Source: Mesobacillus subterraneus
Lineage (GTDB): Bacteria; Bacillota; Bacilli; Bacillales; Cytobacillaceae
NCBI RefSeq assembly: GCF_000934845.1
Contig: NZ_JXIQ01000016.1
Location: 62,001 to 126,000, forward strand
Reading direction: 5' to 3'
DNA length: 64,000 nucleotides
The translations under genes and the position numbers were made by a program. Each line of letters opens with the position of its first letter. Within the stretch, counting starts at the first letter, position 1. This document shows positions 1-9,959 of this stretch, in pieces. The notes under the pieces are model-generated. The model saw nothing but the letters and a program-made list of their open reading frames with translations. It had not been told where the DNA came from and did no database searches.

Positions 1-678
1 TTGAATACGATTTATAGCATGCCTTTACAGGTACCTAATTTCTATAATCATTTCCGTTATTCTACATTACCAATTGGCATTTCAAGTTTTCAAACTTATG
101 TCCAACTGACTTCAGCTGCACCAGAAATTGCCGGATGGTGGGATATTGCTCCGTATCCGGGAGTAAAGCAGGGAGATGGAACGATTGAACGTTGGGCGAC
201 AGGTTCCGGCCAATCTGCGATGATTTTCAAAGGAACTAAAAATAAAGAAGAATCTTGGGAACTGTTGAAGTGGTGGCTTAATGCTGAAACACAGACGGAG
301 TTTGCATCGTCACTTCAAACGATGTACGGACCAGAATATATGTGGAATACAGCCAATCTTGAGGCATTTGCAAACCTACCATGGCCAGATGAACATAAAG
401 AGACTATTTTAAAGCAATGGAAATATTTGAAAGAAGTGCCAAAAACACCAGGTGCCTATATGGTAGAGCGTGAGTTAAGTAATATTTGGAACCGAATAGT
501 CTTTGATGGAGAAAATGCAAGATCGACAGTGGATGATTCAGTTATTGCCATAGACAGAGAAATAAGCCGAAAAATGGAGGAATTTGGTTATATGAAAGAT
601 GGCAAGATAGTAAGGTCGTATCAGGTTCCTTCCATAGAAATGGTGGAAAGCTGGGGGAGAGCAAAGTATGAAAACTAG
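1..678 (+). CDS. ABC transporter solute-binding protein, C-terminal part
   Basis: Open from the window edge, so the N-terminus, lipobox and true start are missing. The 225 visible residues resemble the C-terminal lobe of family 1 extracellular sugar-binding proteins: a [10 protein letters not shown] stretch followed by an [20 protein letters not shown] segment, typical of the helical region that closes over the ligand. In this family the protein is a lipoprotein outside the membrane that delivers oligosaccharide to MalF/MalG-type permeases. Its stop codon overlaps the next gene's start by 11 bp, so it is translationally coupled to the first permease pair. The downstream enzymes suggest beta-1,2-gluco-oligosaccharides as ligand; that is inference. 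Confidence 0.85.
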   Translation: MNTIYSMPLQVPNFYNHFRYSTLPIGISSFQTYVQLTSAAPEIAGWWDIAPYPGVKQGDGTIERWATGSGQSAMIFKGTKNKEESWELLKWWLNAETQTEFASSLQTMYGPEYMWNTANLEAFANLPWPDEHKETILKQWKYLKEVPKTPGAYMVERELSNIWNRIVFDGENARSTVDDSVIAIDREISRKMEEFGYMKDGKIVRSYQVPSIEMVESWGRAKYEN

Positions 679-1558
679 ACAGCGTGAATATAATCACTGG
701 ATATTCCTGTCACCCTATATTCTATTATTCACAACTTTCATCATTATTCCCGTTGGTGCGGCAATCTTTTTATCTTTCACCTATTTTAACGCGATTGAAG
801 CACCAAGTTTCATTGGTCTTGCCAATTACGTCAGTCTGATTACACAAGATGAAGTTTTTATGCAGAAAGTTGTTCCAAATACACTGACATTTGCCCTGAT
901 TGTCGGTCCTGGAGGGTATATTTTATCGTTTGTGCTCGCCTGGCTGCTTGCCCAGATACCAAAAGGTCCTCGTACCATACTGGCATTGATCATCTATTCC
1001 CCTTCCATGACTGCTGGCGTTGCGATGGCAGTTGTCTGGACCATCATTTTCAGCGGTGATGAAACCGGATATTTGAACAGCTTACTAATCAGCATGGGAG
1101 CATTGCTTGAACCAATCCAGTGGCTTCAGTCACCAGAATATTTGATGAAAATAATGATTGTTGTGACACTTTGGGGCAGCATGGGGGTAGGATTTTTGGC
1201 AATGCTTTCCGGTGTACTGAACATCAATACCGAAATTTATGAAGCGGGATATATCGACGGAATCAAAAATCGTTTCCAGGAGGTCATCTATATTACTATC
1301 CCTTCGATGAAGCCTCAAATGCTATTTGGTGCAGTTATGGCTGTAGTCGGAACATTCCAGGCCGGAGCGATTGGGGTCGCACTTTCAGGTGCCAACCCAA
1401 CTCCGCAATATGCCGGCCAGCTGATGGTCAACCATTTAGAGGATTATGGATTTATCCGTTATGAGATGGGCTACGCGGCTGCAATATCAGTTGTCTTGCT
1501 TCTAATTGTTTATGCCTTCTCAAAGGTAGCTTGGAAATTATTTGGTGACAAGGATTAA
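668..1558 (+). CDS. Sugar ABC transporter permease (MalF type)
   Basis: A 296-residue polytopic membrane protein with about six hydrophobic segments, the usual length for MalF-like permeases lacking an extra N-terminal domain. The cytoplasmic EAA loop, which docks on the ATPase, is visible as [21 protein letters not shown] near residues 192-212; it has Gly where the partner permeases have Ala. ATG at 668 has GGGGAG upstream and overlaps the end of the binding-protein gene. It pairs with the gene at 1578. No ATPase gene lies in the visible part of the locus, so a shared MsmK-type ATPase encoded elsewhere is likely, as is common for Firmicute oligosaccharide importers. Confidence 0.92.
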   Translation: MKTRQREYNHWIFLSPYILLFTTFIIIPVGAAIFLSFTYFNAIEAPSFIGLANYVSLITQDEVFMQKVVPNTLTFALIVGPGGYILSFVLAWLLAQIPKGPRTILALIIYSPSMTAGVAMAVVWTIIFSGDETGYLNSLLISMGALLEPIQWLQSPEYLMKIMIVVTLWGSMGVGFLAMLSGVLNINTEIYEAGYIDGIKNRFQEVIYITIPSMKPQMLFGAVMAVVGTFQAGAIGVALSGANPTPQYAGQLMVNHLEDYGFIRYEMGYAAAISVVLLLIVYAFSKVAWKLFGDKD

Positions 1559-1577
1559 TTAACGGGAGTGATTAGGC

Positions 1578-2456
1578 ATGTCGGCCTTTCAAGGAACTAA
1601 AATGAATCCGTCAAAGTTTCATAAAAGCCAATTGAAATTCTATGCAATTTTAATTCCACTGGCAATTTTTATGGCTTTGCCAATCGTTTTTATTATTTTT
1701 CATGCATTTAAGCCGATAGATGAATTATTTGCATACCCGCCGAGGTTTTTTGTGGAAAAACCTACGCTTCAAAATTTCGCGGACCTGTTTGCCCAGTCTA
1801 ATGCAACCGGCGTTCCAATGTCACGTTATCTATTTAACAGTATTGTCATTACCCTGATCGTTGTATTTTTAACAGTACTGATCAGTACAATGGCTGGATA
1901 TGCTTTGTCCAAAAAAGAATTCAAAATGAAGAAAATGATTTTTGAAATAAATACTTTGGCTTTGATGTTCGTTCCTGCTGCAGTAGCGATACCGAGATAT
2001 TTATTGATTGAAAACCTTGGCTTGATCAATACTTTTATTGTTCATATCCTTCCATTGTTATCAATGCCGATCGGTCTATTCCTTGTTAAGCAGTTCATTG
2101 ACCAGATACCAGATGAATTGTTGGAAGCAGCGAGGCTTGATGGTGCGAGCGATTTTCAGATATTTCTCATGATCATTATCCCTCTAGTGAAACCTGCACT
2201 AGCAACAATCGCGATTTTGAGTTTTCAATTAGTTTGGAACAGTGTGGAGACATCTACGTTGTATGTTAATGATGAAGGGTTAAAAACTTTCTCCTTCTAT
2301 ATGTCCACACTGGCCTCCCAGGTGACGGGTAATAATGTAGCGGGTCAAGGGATGGCAGCAGCAGCATCACTGATCATGTTCATCCCTAACCTGGTGATCT
2401 TCATCTTCCTGCAGAGTCAAGTAATGAGTACGATGGCTCACTCAGGAATTAAATAA
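1578..2456 (+). CDS. Sugar ABC transporter permease (MalG type)
   Basis: A 292-residue permease of the MalG class. The EAA motif [20 protein letters not shown] is clear, with the canonical EAA..DGA....F.....P spacing. Six membrane segments are expected. ATG at 1578 follows GGGAGTG by about 9 bases; an internal ATG at 1602 is possible but has a poorer ribosome site. It lies 19 bp after its MalF-type partner in the same operon. Together with the binding protein encoded upstream they form one complete importer apart from the ATPase. Confidence 0.92.
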   Translation: MSAFQGTKMNPSKFHKSQLKFYAILIPLAIFMALPIVFIIFHAFKPIDELFAYPPRFFVEKPTLQNFADLFAQSNATGVPMSRYLFNSIVITLIVVFLTVLISTMAGYALSKKEFKMKKMIFEINTLALMFVPAAVAIPRYLLIENLGLINTFIVHILPLLSMPIGLFLVKQFIDQIPDELLEAARLDGASDFQIFLMIIIPLVKPALATIAILSFQLVWNSVETSTLYVNDEGLKTFSFYMSTLASQVTGNNVAGQGMAAAASLIMFIPNLVIFIFLQSQVMSTMAHSGIK

Positions 2457-2474
2457 CAGATAGGAGGGAGGGAA

Positions 2475-4496
2475 ATGAACCAATTTAAAAAAGTCATCGT
2501 CAGTCTCTGCTTTATTGTAATTTTTTCTTTGCAGAGCAATGCTTTTGCTTCTGCACCCTACATTACCGAAACATTATCACCTGACGGGAACCTAATTGAA
2601 ACCCAGACGGCATTCAAACCGCTCGGCCAATTTTTACAGAATGCAGAAATTGTCGCCCCGGAAGATATCTATGCAGATAAAAAAGGCAGAATCTATATAG
2701 CAGATTCAGGAAATAAGCAAGTTGTAGTTGTGAATTTAGATGGTACAGTTAAAAAGCTAATAGGAAAAAACGTACTTGATCTGCCAACCGGTGTATTTGT
2801 AGATGAGGAAGGAGATATCTTTGTCGCAGATTACGGTAAAGAAAAGGTTTTCCGTTTCTCAAATGAAGGGGAGCTAAAAGGTGATTACGGAAGACCTGAG
2901 TCCCCACTATTCGGAAAGACATCTCCATATAAACCTCAAAAGGTAGGCATAGACCGAAGGGGAAATATTTACGTCATTGGGGAAGGATCTACTAACGGCA
3001 TTATTCAGTTGAGCAATAAAGGAGAGTTTCTTGGGTACTACGGAGTAAATTCTACAGAAGTCAGTTTCTCCTCTTTTGTTAAAAATTTATTGACTAGTGA
3101 ACAGCAAAAGGCGGGCATGTTTCTCAAAACTCCGCCTGCTCCAGATAATATTGCACTAGATGAGCGAGGTTTAATTTATTCAATAACAGAAGGTACTGAA
3201 ACCGAAGTAATCAAAAAACTGAACGTTGCCGGAAAAAATATACTAAGCGCCGATATTATGGCTGCGAATAATCTTCAGGACATTAGCATTGATACAGATG
3301 GAAATATCTTTGTAGTCACCAGCGCCGGATTAATAGCTGAATACGATAGCTTCGGGAATCTTCTGTTTTTATTTGGTGGAACAGATGATGGATCAAACAG
3401 GCTTGGCCTTTTTAAACAGCCGACTGGAGTGGCCATTGACGAGAATGGTCGACTATATGTATCGGATAAAGAACGAGGCATGATCCAAGTTTTTGAAGCA
3501 ACAGCCTTTGCCAATAAGGTGCATGAGGGAATTGGTTTGTTCAAGGAAGGACTATATGTTCAAAGCCAGAAGTACTGGGAATCTGTCCTTGAACTAAATT
3601 CATCTTTCGGTCTAGCACATACAGCAATGGGTAGAGCTTATTATAAGCAGCAGGATTATGAAAAATCGCTTGAAGAGTTCCGTTTCGCAGAAGATGTGTC
3701 AGGCTACTCAGATGCTTTCTGGGAAGTGCGCCATGCCTGGATGCAGAAATATCTCGGTTCTTTTTTTGGAGGGCTAATTGCAGCTACAGTTATTTATTTT
3801 CTTTTGAAATATATGAATGGGAAAACAGCTTTTTTGGAAAAACCCATAGATAGAATCCGTTCCATTAGACGAATCAGATTGATTAATGAACTCTTGTTTT
3901 TATTTCAATTTTTCAAACATCCGATCGATAGCTTTTATTATTTAAAAAGGAAAAAATATGCCTCGGTTTTGTCGGCAACGATTTTTTACATGGTCCTGTT
4001 CATTGAATATTTAATCAGTAAATTTCAGACTGGCTTTATCTTTACCAGCCTGAATGTAAGTGAAACGAATCTGGGAGCAGAAGCAACTAAACTCATTGTG
4101 CCAATTCTGCTATTCATTATTGTCAACTACCTAGTCAGTACCATCAACGATGGGGAAGGGAGATTTAAAGATATATACATCGGGACTATTTACTCTTTGG
4201 CACCGTATATCGTTTTCATTCTTCCAATTGTCCTGATATCCAATGTACTGACACTAAATGAATCATTCATTTATGACTTTGCAATAAGGATTGTTTATGC
4301 ATGGTGCCTGATGATTCTAACCATAATGATAAAAGAAATTCACAATTATACCTTCTCTGAGACAGTAAGAAACATCTTTATTACTCTGTTTGGAATGGCC
4401 ATTATGATTCTGGTAATATTCATTGTTTTTGTTCTTTTTGGTCAGGTTTACGACTTTGTCTATTCCATTATAAAGGAGGCTATGCTACGTGTTTAA
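2475..4496 (+). CDS. Exported NHL-repeat / TPR / Yip1-domain membrane protein
   Basis: A 673-residue protein of mixed architecture. Residues 1-25 form a signal peptide ending near NAFASA. Residues about 60-345 contain repeated blades of the form PEDIYADKKGRIYIADSGNKQVVV and PTGVAIDENGRLYVSDKERGMIQVF, typical of an NHL beta-propeller. A TPR-like helical pair follows (about 350-410, with FGLAHTAMGRAYYKQQDYEKSLEEF). The last 250 residues carry several membrane segments resembling a Yip1 domain. The propeller and TPR probably lie outside the cell, tethered by the Yip1 part. It sits between two permease pairs in one operon and overlaps the next gene. Function unknown; a scaffold or sensor tied to glycan uptake is inference. 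Confidence 0.8.
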   Translation: MNQFKKVIVSLCFIVIFSLQSNAFASAPYITETLSPDGNLIETQTAFKPLGQFLQNAEIVAPEDIYADKKGRIYIADSGNKQVVVVNLDGTVKKLIGKNVLDLPTGVFVDEEGDIFVADYGKEKVFRFSNEGELKGDYGRPESPLFGKTSPYKPQKVGIDRRGNIYVIGEGSTNGIIQLSNKGEFLGYYGVNSTEVSFSSFVKNLLTSEQQKAGMFLKTPPAPDNIALDERGLIYSITEGTETEVIKKLNVAGKNILSADIMAANNLQDISIDTDGNIFVVTSAGLIAEYDSFGNLLFLFGGTDDGSNRLGLFKQPTGVAIDENGRLYVSDKERGMIQVFEATAFANKVHEGIGLFKEGLYVQSQKYWESVLELNSSFGLAHTAMGRAYYKQQDYEKSLEEFRFAEDVSGYSDAFWEVRHAWMQKYLGSFFGGLIAATVIYFLLKYMNGKTAFLEKPIDRIRSIRRIRLINELLFLFQFFKHPIDSFYYLKRKKYASVLSATIFYMVLFIEYLISKFQTGFIFTSLNVSETNLGAEATKLIVPILLFIIVNYLVSTINDGEGRFKDIYIGTIYSLAPYIVFILPIVLISNVLTLNESFIYDFAIRIVYAWCLMILTIMIKEIHNYTFSETVRNIFITLFGMAIMILVIFIVFVLFGQVYDFVYSIIKEAMLRV

Positions 4497-6753
4497 GAAA
4501 ATGAGGATTGCAGTTATACTTCTTTTGCTGCCGATTCATGCGATAGCAGATAGTACAACTCTGCTTGAACCGGAGACGACTCCTGAAACGATGACAAATG
4601 ACAGTGAGAGCGGAATGAAATATGGATCAGCTCAATATACACTTACAGAAAGGGATCAGGAGCCTATTAAAAAAGAGGTTTCCTTTGAAGGATTCAATAA
4701 AATTGCAGAAAATATGAATCTCGCATTATATGTAGATGAAAAGTCCCTTGCTTTAAAAATCGAGAACAAACAAACAGGTTATGTGTGGGAATCGGGATTA
4801 GATTCAAAAAAGGAATACAGATTGAATGATACATGGACGGAACTGGCGCAATCCGCAATTACAATCGACTACCTTGACCGTAAAGGTAAACTGAAAACGG
4901 AAAGCATTTTGACAAATGACACACGCCCAAAGATCCAGCGGGATGATCAGGGATTCACAGCTTCAGTGAATCTGTTTCAGGCAAAGATCTCCTTCAATGT
5001 GCAAGTTGAACTAACTAAAGAAGGCATTACAGTGACAATACCTGACGAAAAGGTCAAAGAAGGCGAAAGAACTAAGATTGTCTCGATGAAGGTATACCCA
5101 TTCCTTGGAGCCGTGAATGAGAATGAAATCAATGGATACATGTTCATCCCTGATGGAAGCGGTGCTTTGATTCGATATCAGAAAAGCAGCAAGAAATCTG
5201 CTTCTCCTTTTATAGGATCAATCTTCGGCCCAGATCATGGATATAGGAGCTTCAACTCGGTAAAATATGTTAATCCTGTTCAACTTATTAAGATACCAGT
5301 ATTCGGGGCTATCCACGGTGTGAAACAAAACGGTTTTGTTTCCATCATTGAAAGTGGGCAGGAGTACGGTGAAATCGTCGCATTCCCTGCTGGTGTGTCG
5401 ACAGATTTGAATTGGGTTCATTCCCAATATAACTACAGGTATGAATATTACCAGCCAACAAGTAAAAGCATGGATGGAATTAATGTATATCAAAAAGAAC
5501 GAAATTCTTTTGATATAAAACTACAGTACAATTTTTTAAGTGGTGAAAACGCAGATTATGTAGGAATGGCAAAACGATATCAACAGTATTTGATTGAAAA
5601 CGGAATGCTGGAGAAACAAAAAGACACTGCAGATATCCGTCTTGAATTCCTTGGTGGTGAAGTAAAAAAAGGCCTCCTGTGGGATTCTGTCATTCCGATG
5701 ACGAAGGTGGGAGAGATTCCTGGATTCATTGAGGAATTGAATGGAGAAGGTCTGGTAGATCAATTCGTAATCTATAAAGGCTGGTCGAAAGGCGGATTAA
5801 CTGGGACCCTGCCGGCCAAATTTCCTTTTGAAAGAAAGCTTGGCAGTATATCCGATTTACAGGATACAGTTAATCTGTTGAGCAAAAAAGATATACCAAT
5901 GTACTTTTCCACGGATTATACAAAGGCTTACGAAGGTGCCAAAGGATTCTCCGGAAGTAAGGACGTAGCAAAAAAGATTAGCTCAGAGACAATTTCTTAT
6001 AAGGATAAAGATTTGAATGCATTTTATCTTTCCCCAGGGATGTCACTTGAAATGGCAAAGGAAGATATTGAGCATTATAGTGATTACAATATTAAGAATC
6101 TTGCCCTGGATGCAACAGGATACATCTCATTCTCTGACTATAGCAAAGATAAAAAATCAAACCGAATTGAAACACTGGAGACATATAGCCAATTATATGA
6201 AGTGCTGTCAAAGCATGTTGGCGGACTAGCGCTCTATGAACCGAATTCTTATGCTCTTGCAGCAACGGAACGCTATTTGGACATTCCAATGTATTCATCA
6301 AATTACGTTTTTGAAACGGACACAGTTCCATTTTTACAAATCGTGCTAAAAGGCTACATTCCATATTACGCCCCATTCTCCAACTTTCATTCTGATCCGG
6401 AGGATGAGCTGCTGAGGATGATAGAGTATGGAGCTTATCCATCCTTTTTGCTGACTTCAGAGCCTTCCCAATTGCTAAGGAAGACGGCTTCAAAGGATGT
6501 GTATACTTCTGAGTATTCCATTTGGAAAGATGATGTTGTGCAACAATATAACGTAATCAAAGAAAGTCTTGGTCAGGTAAAAGGAGAAGAGATTGTTTCA
6601 AGATATATTCCGGCAAAGGGTATCAGTGAGGTCACCTATGCAAATGGGGTGAAAATCGTGGTGAACTATACAAACAAACCTTACAGCAGCCAGGAAATTA
6701 ATGTTCCAGCGAAAGGGTTCGTTGTTGAAACAAATGAGGAGGGAGCAAAGTGA
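4489..6753 (+). CDS. Exported DUF5696-type protein
   Basis: A 754-residue protein with an N-terminal signal peptide (hydrophobic stretch ending HAIADS). The body matches what I recall of the DUF5696 family: a beta-rich N-terminal half including YMFIPDGSGALIRY and GYRSFNSVKY, then an alpha/beta half with LALDATGYISFSDYSKDKKSN and alternating strands and helices suggesting a TIM-barrel glycosidase fold. The fold is inference; no catalytic residues can be assigned with confidence. GTG at 4489 is preceded by AAAGGAGG with 9 bases spacing and overlaps the Yip1 gene's stop; its own end overlaps the next start as GTGA. This tight coupling implies it works with the Yip1 protein and transporters. Confidence 0.75.
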   Translation: MFKKMRIAVILLLLPIHAIADSTTLLEPETTPETMTNDSESGMKYGSAQYTLTERDQEPIKKEVSFEGFNKIAENMNLALYVDEKSLALKIENKQTGYVWESGLDSKKEYRLNDTWTELAQSAITIDYLDRKGKLKTESILTNDTRPKIQRDDQGFTASVNLFQAKISFNVQVELTKEGITVTIPDEKVKEGERTKIVSMKVYPFLGAVNENEINGYMFIPDGSGALIRYQKSSKKSASPFIGSIFGPDHGYRSFNSVKYVNPVQLIKIPVFGAIHGVKQNGFVSIIESGQEYGEIVAFPAGVSTDLNWVHSQYNYRYEYYQPTSKSMDGINVYQKERNSFDIKLQYNFLSGENADYVGMAKRYQQYLIENGMLEKQKDTADIRLEFLGGEVKKGLLWDSVIPMTKVGEIPGFIEELNGEGLVDQFVIYKGWSKGGLTGTLPAKFPFERKLGSISDLQDTVNLLSKKDIPMYFSTDYTKAYEGAKGFSGSKDVAKKISSETISYKDKDLNAFYLSPGMSLEMAKEDIEHYSDYNIKNLALDATGYISFSDYSKDKKSNRIETLETYSQLYEVLSKHVGGLALYEPNSYALAATERYLDIPMYSSNYVFETDTVPFLQIVLKGYIPYYAPFSNFHSDPEDELLRMIEYGAYPSFLLTSEPSQLLRKTASKDVYTSEYSIWKDDVVQQYNVIKESLGQVKGEEIVSRYIPAKGISEVTYANGVKIVVNYTNKPYSSQEINVPAKGFVVETNEEGAK

Positions 6754-7613
6754 AGAGCAAATTAGCATCAAGAAATAGAATGATTGGCTTGCTATTCGTC
6801 TCCCCATGGATCATCGGATTTCTTGTATTCACTGCTCTCCCCCTTCTGTATTCTTTGTATTTGAGTTTTCATCGTGTAAAGATTACGACGAGCGGAATCA
6901 GAACTGAATTTGTAAAGTTTGGAAACTATCAGTTTGCTTTTACCGGAGATTCGATATTTATGGACCGATTGACCCAGTACATTGAAGAAATGGTCATATC
7001 AGTACCGATTATTATTGTATTTTCCTTGATCATTGCCTTGCTTCTTAACCAGAAAGTTAAATTCAGGAGCTTTTTCAGGACAGTATTTTTCCTGCCGGTG
7101 ATTATTGCTAGCGGGCCGGTTATCAAGGAATTAATGGACCAGGGAGTCACAACAATACCATCAATCGAGCAATATGCAATTTATCAAATGTTAAACGCGA
7201 ACCCTGAAGGCATTTTCAACGGAATGCTTCTCTATCTGATTAAAAACTTGATTGTTATCCTCTGGTTTTCAGGTGTTCAAATTCTTATTTTCCTTGCAGC
7301 CCTTCAGAAGATGGACCAGCAAACCTATGAGGCTGCAAAAATCGATGGAGCATCGAACTGGGAAATGTTTTGGAAGGTTACACTTCCAAGTATTACACCA
7401 ATGATCATAGTCAACACGATTTATACGATTGTTATGTTCTCCATTTTTTCATTGAATCCCATTATTGAGCATATCCAGAAAAATATGTTCAAGGTGGATA
7501 CGGGTTTTGGCTATGCATCAGCCCTGTCATGGATATACTTTCTTATCATTGCAATCGCCCTGGCTCTGACCGTAGGTGCGATGTCATTCAAAGGGAAAAG
7601 TAAATACTCATAA
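6750..7613 (+). CDS. Second sugar ABC transporter permease (MalF type)
   Basis: A 287-residue permease with a typical first membrane segment (LLFVSPWIIGFLVFTALPLLYSL) and a canonical EAA loop, EAAKIDGASNWEMFWKVTLP. The start is GTG at 6750, overlapping the previous stop by 4 bp, with GGAGGGAGC upstream. It begins the second permease pair of the operon. Having two permease pairs around one propeller/DUF5696 pair suggests either two substrates (long and short oligosaccharides) or a second binding protein encoded upstream of the window. Confidence 0.92.
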   Translation: MKSKLASRNRMIGLLFVSPWIIGFLVFTALPLLYSLYLSFHRVKITTSGIRTEFVKFGNYQFAFTGDSIFMDRLTQYIEEMVISVPIIIVFSLIIALLLNQKVKFRSFFRTVFFLPVIIASGPVIKELMDQGVTTIPSIEQYAIYQMLNANPEGIFNGMLLYLIKNLIVILWFSGVQILIFLAALQKMDQQTYEAAKIDGASNWEMFWKVTLPSITPMIIVNTIYTIVMFSIFSLNPIIEHIQKNMFKVDTGFGYASALSWIYFLIIAIALALTVGAMSFKGKSKYS

Positions 7614-7627
7614 ATGGAGGGATTTGA

Positions 7628-8578
7628 ATGGAGAAAACAAAGAGGCAGCTATTTACTAATTATTATATAAAAATGAAAAGAATGATTCTTGGAATGCAGG
7701 GAACAGACGGAATTCTTTTTAAATTGCTGATTTACGGACTGCTTGTAGGAATTGGATTTGTATACATCTATCCTTTGATCTACATGGGATCATACAGCTT
7801 CAAAAGCTTGGATGATCTCCTAAATCCACTTGTTAACTGGATACCTACTCAGCTCTATCTAGAAAACTATAAAAGAGCGTATGAGGTTCTTAATTTCATT
7901 CCGACTCTTTTGGAAACGTTATATGTAGCTGCAATTCCGGCTGTAGCACAGACAGCTGTTGGGGCTGTCGTCGGTTATGGATTGGCACGTTTTGATTTTA
8001 AGGGAAAGAAAGTAATATTTATACTGGTGCTCGCAACATTCATCATTCCGCCACAGGTAACGTTGATTCCTAGATATATCTTCTTCAACGAATTGAATAT
8101 TCTGGGCAGTCTGAATGCATTCCTGCTACCTGCAGCTTTTGGTCAGGGGTTGAACAGTGCCATTTTCATCCTCATTTTCTACCAATTTTTCAGGATGGTG
8201 CCTAAAGCTTTGGAAGAGGCAGCGCAGATTGATGGTGCCGGTCATTTCAGGATTTTCTTCACGATCGCTCTGCCAATGGCAGTACCAGGAATCATTATTT
8301 CATTCTTATTCTCGTTCGTATGGTATTGGAATGAAACCTACCTGGCAGCCATTTATTTTGGAGATTCTCTAACGACATTGCCGCTGCAGCTACAGAAGTT
8401 CGTTGCAACTTATCAGCAAATGTTTCCTGCAGAAATGGGTCTTAGTGGAAATAAGCTTAATGAAGGAATCAAGATGGCAGGAACTTTGCTTTCCATACTA
8501 CCGCTGCTTATAGTTTATTTCATTACCCAAAGATGGTTTGTCGAGGGTGTGGACAGATCAGGTATTACGGGTGAATAG
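7628..8578 (+). CDS. Second carbohydrate ABC transporter permease (MalG type)
   Basis: A 316-residue MalG-class permease with a hydrophilic N-terminal extension of about 35 residues, six membrane segments, and the EAA loop EAAQIDGAGHFRIFFTIALP. ATG at 7628 is preceded by GGAGGG. It forms the pair of the permease at 6750 and is 14 bp from it. The next gene starts about 40 bp downstream and encodes the glucanase-like enzyme, so transport and breakdown are in one transcription unit. Confidence 0.92.
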   Translation: MEKTKRQLFTNYYIKMKRMILGMQGTDGILFKLLIYGLLVGIGFVYIYPLIYMGSYSFKSLDDLLNPLVNWIPTQLYLENYKRAYEVLNFIPTLLETLYVAAIPAVAQTAVGAVVGYGLARFDFKGKKVIFILVLATFIIPPQVTLIPRYIFFNELNILGSLNAFLLPAAFGQGLNSAIFILIFYQFFRMVPKALEEAAQIDGAGHFRIFFTIALPMAVPGIIISFLFSFVWYWNETYLAAIYFGDSLTTLPLQLQKFVATYQQMFPAEMGLSGNKLNEGIKMAGTLLSILPLLIVYFITQRWFVEGVDRSGITGE

Positions 8579-8617
8579 ACTCAATACTTAATATATTAGA
8601 CTTTGGAGGGAATTATT

Positions 8618-9838
8618 ATGAGGAAATTGCCGTTTGTTATTGAATTAGAAGCCAAAAGAAGCTTTGAGTTTTTCTGGAATGAAGCGAATACGAACCCTGA
8701 TTCACCAGGATACGGACTGATTCTGGATCAATCTGCAAACAAGGAAGTTGCGAGTATTGCCTCTGTAGGTTTCGGTCTTACGGCAATAATAATTGGCATC
8801 GAAAGAGGATGGATCACAAGAGAAGAAGGTTACGAAAGAACAAAAGGTACCCTGAAGACCTTCTGGAATAATGTTGAACATGAAAGAGGCTTTTTCTATC
8901 ATTTTTTAAATATGGAAACAGGCAAAAAAAATGAATCTTTTTATGATTGTGCTTCCATCATTGATACTTCTATCCTATTAAATGGAGCCATAACCTCTGC
9001 TGAATACTTTGGTGGCGAGATTGCTGAACTCTTTGAGAAAATCTACGATCGTGTTGATTGGATGATGTATTATGATCATTCAGTCAATCAGTTTTACATG
9101 GGCTACAAACCGGAGACAGGAGGCTTTCACCATTGGGACATGTATGCTGAACAAATGATGCAGTACATTCTTGGAGTTGCTTCAGAGACGCATCCTGTCC
9201 CAGTGAAGATCTATGAGGGTTTTGAGAGAAGGCTGGGGGAATATGGCGGTTATGAATTTTATAATTCACCAGGTGGCAGCCTGTTCACACACCAATACTC
9301 CCATGCTTGGTTCGATTTCAACAAATACCTCGACAGTGATGGAATCGATTGGTTTGAGAATTCAGTAAAAGCATCAAAGGCGAACCGTCAATATTGTATC
9401 AATGAACATGGAAATTTTAAAACATACCACGAAAATTCATGGGGTCTTACAGCATGCTCTACCCCAAATGGATATGGCGGTCCAGGAACACCACCTTATC
9501 ATCCGAATGTAACATCAAAAAATGATGGAACAGTTGCGCCATCGGGAGCAGCAGGATCGATTGTTTTTACACCAGAAGAATCGATTTCGGCTATGGAATA
9601 CTATTATGGCAAACATTCAAAGCTATGGGGAGAATACGGCTTTGTGGATGCGTATAATTTGGATGTCACCCCGGAGTGGTACGCAAATCATGTCATCGGA
9701 ATCGACAAAGGCATTACTCTTTTAATGATTGAAAATTACCGATCAGGCCTTGTCTGGGACTTATATATGAAAAACAAAGTTGTTCAAAAAGGAATTAAGT
9801 TGCTGGATTGGAATAAAAAGGATTCCGGATCTTTGTGA
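8618..9838 (+). CDS. Glycoamylase-like protein, likely GH144 endo-beta-1,2-glucanase family
   Basis: ATG at 8618 has GGAGGG 8 bases upstream and gives 406 residues; an in-frame start 15 bp earlier lacks a ribosome site. The protein shows hallmarks of the Glycoamylase domain (PF10091) and GH144: FFWNEANTNPDSPGYGLILDQ near residue 16, SIASVGFGLTAIIIGIERGW near 46, a central W/H/D-rich stretch FHHWDMYAEQMMQYI, and NSWGLTACSTPNGYGG near 280. GH144 enzymes cleave beta-1,2-glucan to sophoro-oligosaccharides. No signal peptide is visible, so it probably acts in the cytoplasm, perhaps on imported chains. The family call is strong; the substrate rests on family and on the GH94 and GH3 neighbours. Confidence 0.8.
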   Translation: MRKLPFVIELEAKRSFEFFWNEANTNPDSPGYGLILDQSANKEVASIASVGFGLTAIIIGIERGWITREEGYERTKGTLKTFWNNVEHERGFFYHFLNMETGKKNESFYDCASIIDTSILLNGAITSAEYFGGEIAELFEKIYDRVDWMMYYDHSVNQFYMGYKPETGGFHHWDMYAEQMMQYILGVASETHPVPVKIYEGFERRLGEYGGYEFYNSPGGSLFTHQYSHAWFDFNKYLDSDGIDWFENSVKASKANRQYCINEHGNFKTYHENSWGLTACSTPNGYGGPGTPPYHPNVTSKNDGTVAPSGAAGSIVFTPEESISAMEYYYGKHSKLWGEYGFVDAYNLDVTPEWYANHVIGIDKGITLLMIENYRSGLVWDLYMKNKVVQKGIKLLDWNKKDSGSL

Positions 9839-9959
9839 GGGAAGACTATACAAACTTGAATGCTTTTTTGGCCGCTATCTTTTTACTTAACAACGAAGTT
9901 CGAAAAAATTAGTCTATTAATTGATAAATGCAGAATGCTAAGGGAAGGAAGTGTTAGCG

